Under the pieces are notes generated by a model. The model saw nothing but the letters and a program-made list of their open reading frames with translations, was not told where the DNA came from and searched no databases. The position numbers and the translations under genes were made by a program. Shown piece by piece: positions 61,428-64,000 of a stretch of 64,000 nt of DNA. Numbering within the stretch: the stretch's first letter is position 1; each line of letters begins with the position of its first letter. Source of the stretch: Bradyrhizobium sp. SZCCT0148 (lineage in GTDB: Bacteria; Pseudomonadota; Alphaproteobacteria; Rhizobiales; Xanthobacteraceae); contig NZ_JAFCKT010000002.1 in assembly GCF_018129985.1 (NCBI RefSeq), positions 620,001-684,000 of the forward strand, read 5' to 3'.

Positions 61428-63284
61428 ATGACAACCGCCGCTCGCGGTGACGCTGCAAGCCTGTTCGCAAGGCCCAGAACCGTTGCCGAGCATCGGGCTG
61501 ACGGCAGCATCGTGCTGCGCTCGCCCGAACCGTTGCGCGATGGCGCGCGCTGCGTCGGCGACTGGCTGGAGCAATGGGCGCGGCAAACGCCGGATACGAT
61601 CTTCCTGGCCGAGCGCGGCCATGTCGAGGCACCCTGGACCACCGTCACCTACGCGCAGGCGCTCCGCCAGGTGCGCGCGGCGGCATCCTGGATTCTTGCG
61701 CAGGGCCTGAGCGCCGAGCGTCCGCTGGCAATCCTCTCCGACAACAGCGTCGACCATGCGCTGCTTGCGCTTGCCGCCCAGCATGTCGGCGTCCCCTCGG
61801 CAGCGATCTCGCCGGCCTATTCGCTGATGTCGAAGGATTTCGACAAGCTCAGGAGCATGGTCGCGCTGCTCGATCCGGGCGCGATCTATGTCTCCGCGAC
61901 CAAGTCATTCGCGCCGGCGCTCGCCGCGATCAAGCCACAGCACAAGGCGCAGATCATCAGCGGCAACGCGAGCGATGGCGACGCGCTCGCTTTCCGCACG
62001 ATCGCGGAGACTCCGGAGAGCCCGGACGTCGCAACGGCGTTCGCCGCGGTGGCGCCCGACACGATCGCAAAGTTCCTGTTCACGTCGGGCTCGACTGGCA
62101 CGCCGAAAGCCGTCATCAACACCCAGCGCATGCTGACATCGAGCCAGCAGGCGAAGGCGCAGACCTGGACCTTCCTGCAGCCGGGCCGCGGCGATCTCGT
62201 CATTCTCGACTGGCTGCCCTGGAGCCACACCTTCGGTGCCAACCACAATTTCAACCTCGTGCTGCGCAATGGCGGCTCGCTCTATATCGACGGCGGCAAG
62301 CCCGCGCCGGGCCTGTTTGCGACGTCGCTCGCGAATCTGAAAAGCGTGATGCCGACCGTCTATTTCAACGTGCCGCGTGGTTTCGACATGTTGATCGGGG
62401 CGCTGCGCGGCGACGAGGCGCTGTGCCGCCGTTTCTTCAACGAGGTAAAGTTCGCCTTCTATGCCGGCGCGGCGCTGCCGCAGAATCTCTGGGACGCGCT
62501 CGAAGAGCTTTCGATCAGAACGGTCGGCCGCGCGCTGCCGATGGTCTCGGCCTGGGGCTCGACCGAGACGTCGCCGCTCGCGACCGACTGCCATTTCCTC
62601 GCCAAACGCTCCGGCAATATCGGCGTGCCCATTCCCGGTACCGAGCTGAAGCTCGTCACCTCCGGTGACAAGATGGAGGTGCGGGTGCGTGGTCCCAACG
62701 TCACGCCCGGCTATTGGAAGGCGCCGGAGCTGACCAGGCAGGCCTTTGACGAAGAGGGCTTTTATCTGATCGGCGATGCCGTCAAGCTCGTCGACAGCGC
62801 GCGGCCGGAGCGCGGCCTGTTCTTCGACGGCCGCGTCGCCGAGGATTTCAAGTTGAATTCCGGTACGTGGGTCAATGTCGGCTCACTGCGCGTGGCCGGC
62901 ATCGCCGCGCTGGCGCCACTCGCTCAGGACATCGTCGTGTCAGGGCACGGCGGTGACGAGGTGCGTTTCCTCGTGATCCCGAACGTCGCGGCCTGCCGCG
63001 CTCATGCCGGCCTGGGCGAGACGGCCGATGTGGACGAGGTGCTTGCACATGACAAGGTCAGGAGCGCGATCGCGCAGGGCCTGGTGAAACTAAGGCAGCA
63101 AGGCCCCAACTCCTCCGGCCACGCCACGCGTGCGCTGCTTCTCGCCGAGCCGCCGTCCGTCGATGGCGGCGAGATCACCGACAAGGGTTACATCAACCAG
63201 CGTGCCGTGCTGACGCGCCGCGCCGATGCGGTAGCGCGGTTGAACGAAGATACGTCGGCGGAGTGGATCGGGTGCGTCGAATAG
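61428..63284 (+). CDS. Feruloyl-CoA-synthetase-like aryl-CoA ligase
   Basis: The 618 residues are of the AMP-forming type, with P-loop FLFTSGSTGTPKAVINTQRM, then DWLPWSHTFGANHNFNLVLRNGGSLYIDGGKP and SAWGSTETSPLATD, a pattern specific to feruloyl/4-coumaroyl-CoA synthetases. It would activate a hydroxycinnamate from plant material. ATG 61428 has GGAGGAGGG five bases upstream; the open frame from TTG 61338 starts inside the operator and is rejected. A hydratase/lyase partner is not in the window. Confidence 0.88.
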   Translation: MTTAARGDAASLFARPRTVAEHRADGSIVLRSPEPLRDGARCVGDWLEQWARQTPDTIFLAERGHVEAPWTTVTYAQALRQVRAAASWILAQGLSAERPLAILSDNSVDHALLALAAQHVGVPSAAISPAYSLMSKDFDKLRSMVALLDPGAIYVSATKSFAPALAAIKPQHKAQIISGNASDGDALAFRTIAETPESPDVATAFAAVAPDTIAKFLFTSGSTGTPKAVINTQRMLTSSQQAKAQTWTFLQPGRGDLVILDWLPWSHTFGANHNFNLVLRNGGSLYIDGGKPAPGLFATSLANLKSVMPTVYFNVPRGFDMLIGALRGDEALCRRFFNEVKFAFYAGAALPQNLWDALEELSIRTVGRALPMVSAWGSTETSPLATDCHFLAKRSGNIGVPIPGTELKLVTSGDKMEVRVRGPNVTPGYWKAPELTRQAFDEEGFYLIGDAVKLVDSARPERGLFFDGRVAEDFKLNSGTWVNVGSLRVAGIAALAPLAQDIVVSGHGGDEVRFLVIPNVAACRAHAGLGETADVDEVLAHDKVRSAIAQGLVKLRQQGPNSSGHATRALLLAEPPSVDGGEITDKGYINQRAVLTRRADAVARLNEDTSAEWIGCVE

Positions 63285-63307
63285 GCCGTCCCGCCCACCG
63301 CCAGCTG

Positions 63308-63430
63308 CTATCGTGCCCGGACGCAGCGCAGCACGCAGTGATGTCGGGGCCCATCACACATGGCGCGCGGCCGCATGGGTCTCGGCCCTGCGCGGCAGCG
63401 TTTACACACTGCAACGCGTCCGGGACACCA
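63308..63430. repeat. REP-like element
   Basis: ATCGTGCCCGGACGCAGCGC at the left and CGCGTCCGGGACACCA at the right. It belongs to the family of 10029-10162. It fills the left part of a 367-base gap. Confidence 0.6.
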
Positions 63431-63487
63431 GAGCGGGGTATGGCCAATAGGTCATCCACCCTGCAGCAATATACTGCCGATTATTTT

Positions 63488-63501
63488 GTTGCCTAAGCAA
63501 C
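63488..63501. promoter_or_regulatory. Palindrome GTTGC-CTAA-GCAAC, candidate MarR-type operator
   Basis: The perfect inverted repeat in an AT-rich stretch resembles TTGC...GCAA sites of MarR regulators. About 70 bases downstream lies GGAGGAAACGATG (63561-63573), a strong ribosome-binding site plus ATG, but the frame it opens runs antisense into the next MarR gene. Confidence 0.5.
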
Positions 63502-63651
63502 TAATCTGTGCGAACCGTTCGAGGAGCGACGACGGCGGGGAAACCGCCGCGTCTGATCCTGGAGGAAACGATGCCCGGCCCGAATGGTGCCGCCGGTCAA
63601 CACCGGCGCATGCCTGGACGTAACGGCAGCAAGCGCCCCGCTCGCGACCGT

Positions 63652-64000
63652 TCAGGCTTCGGTGTCGCCGGTGACCGCGCCGAGATTTTCGTGCAGCCGG
63701 CGCAGCAGATCGATCAGCACCTCGCGCTCGTCCTTGTTCAGGCAGGACAGCAGCCGCCGTTCGCGCTCGAGTGCCGCGACGATCACCTTGTCATGGGTGG
63801 CGCGGCCCTTCGCCGTCAGCGCGATCGAATGGGTGCGGCCGTCATGGGGATCAGTGCGGATCGAGACCAGCCCGCGCTTCTCGAGTCCCGCCAGCGTCCG
63901 GCTCACCGGCCCCTTGTCGAAGCCGATGACGTGACAGATGCGCGAGGCCGGAATCCCGGGCTCGATCGCCAGCAGCGACATGATCCGCCATTCCGTGACG
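63652..64000 (-). CDS. MarR-family regulator, N-terminus cut by the window edge
   Basis: About 116 C-terminal residues are visible. They start in the conserved VTEWRIMSLLAIEPGIPASR helix and contain the recognition region IGFDKGPVSRTLAGLEKRGLVSIRTDPHDGRTHSIALTAKG. The gene continues beyond base 64000. The ATG at 63981 is internal (EWRIM). Its regulated genes are probably upstream of the edge, but the palindrome at 63488-63501 lies downstream of its stop. Confidence 0.88.
   Translation of the reverse strand, partial: VTEWRIMSLLAIEPGIPASRICHVIGFDKGPVSRTLAGLEKRGLVSIRTDPHDGRTHSIALTAKGRATHDKVIVAALERERRLLSCLNKDEREVLIDLLRRLHENLGAVTGDTEA

Noticed and set aside
1..64000. CRISPR arrays, rRNA, tRNA, transposases, phage genes or replication origins
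   Set aside because: I looked for regularly spaced repeats, cloverleaf-like segments, DDE or recombinase motifs and found none. The repeats present are dispersed palindromes, not arrays.

Overview
The window looks like chromosomal DNA of a Bradyrhizobium-type alphaproteobacterium (order Hyphomicrobiales). The grounds are very high GC, GC-rich third positions, dense transport and acyl-CoA catabolic genes, a SoxXYZA(K)B sulfur-oxidation operon, and about twenty short palindromic REP-like repeats between genes. Nothing resembles a prophage, transposase, plasmid origin, CRISPR array, tRNA or rRNA. The assignment rests on reading and family knowledge, not on a database search. The window holds about 55 protein genes, and both ends cut through genes.

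Layout. (1) 1-3.8 kb, minus strand: a truncated peptide-ABC binding protein, an acyl-CoA synthetase and an iron-type alcohol dehydrogenase. (2) 4.2-8.5 kb: a two-gene RND efflux pump. (3) 8.8-19.3 kb: an orphan amino-acid binding protein, a MAPEG protein, a YbbA/YbbP-like ABC system with an AttH-type partner, two MFS carriers and an N-acyl-D-amino-acid deacylase. (4) 19.5-25.7 kb: soxX-Y-Z-A-K-B, a secreted DsrE-like protein and a persulfide-dioxygenase/rhodanese fusion, all on the minus strand. soxCD is absent. (5) 25.9-37.4 kb: a methyltransferase, an S9 peptidase, two MFS carriers, a VOC protein, a carboxymuconolactone decarboxylase-like protein, a probable heterodimeric acyl-CoA dehydrogenase, an orphan amino-acid binding protein and an L,D-transpeptidase. 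(6) 37.8-41.3 kb: an unknown membrane protein, a CcdA/thioredoxin pair and an ECF sigma factor without an anti-sigma partner. (7) 41.7-47.3 kb: a DctP-type TRAP binding protein in one operon with two histidine kinases and an OmpR regulator, without a TRAP permease. (8) 47.5-49.9 kb: a UgpB-like binding protein and a kinase-like phosphotransferase. (9) 50.2-60.6 kb: an ABC importer followed by AtzG-, AtzE- and AtzH-like proteins, a GntR regulator and a convergent AtzF-like allophanate hydrolase. (10) 60.8-64 kb: a MarR regulator divergent from a feruloyl-CoA-synthetase-like ligase across a clear palindrome, then a second, truncated MarR gene.

The two most interesting systems are regions 9 and 7. 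Region 9 looks like a nitrogen-scavenging island: uptake, two sequential ureide amidohydrolase steps and allophanate hydrolysis. A near-perfect sigma-54 promoter lies 43 bases before the first start codon, and a 32-residue start/stop-coupled microprotein ORF lies between permease and ATPase. The fused ATPase carries a REP element inside its coding sequence. Region 7 looks like a binding-protein-dependent phosphorelay in which a transport-type protein has become a sensor subunit.
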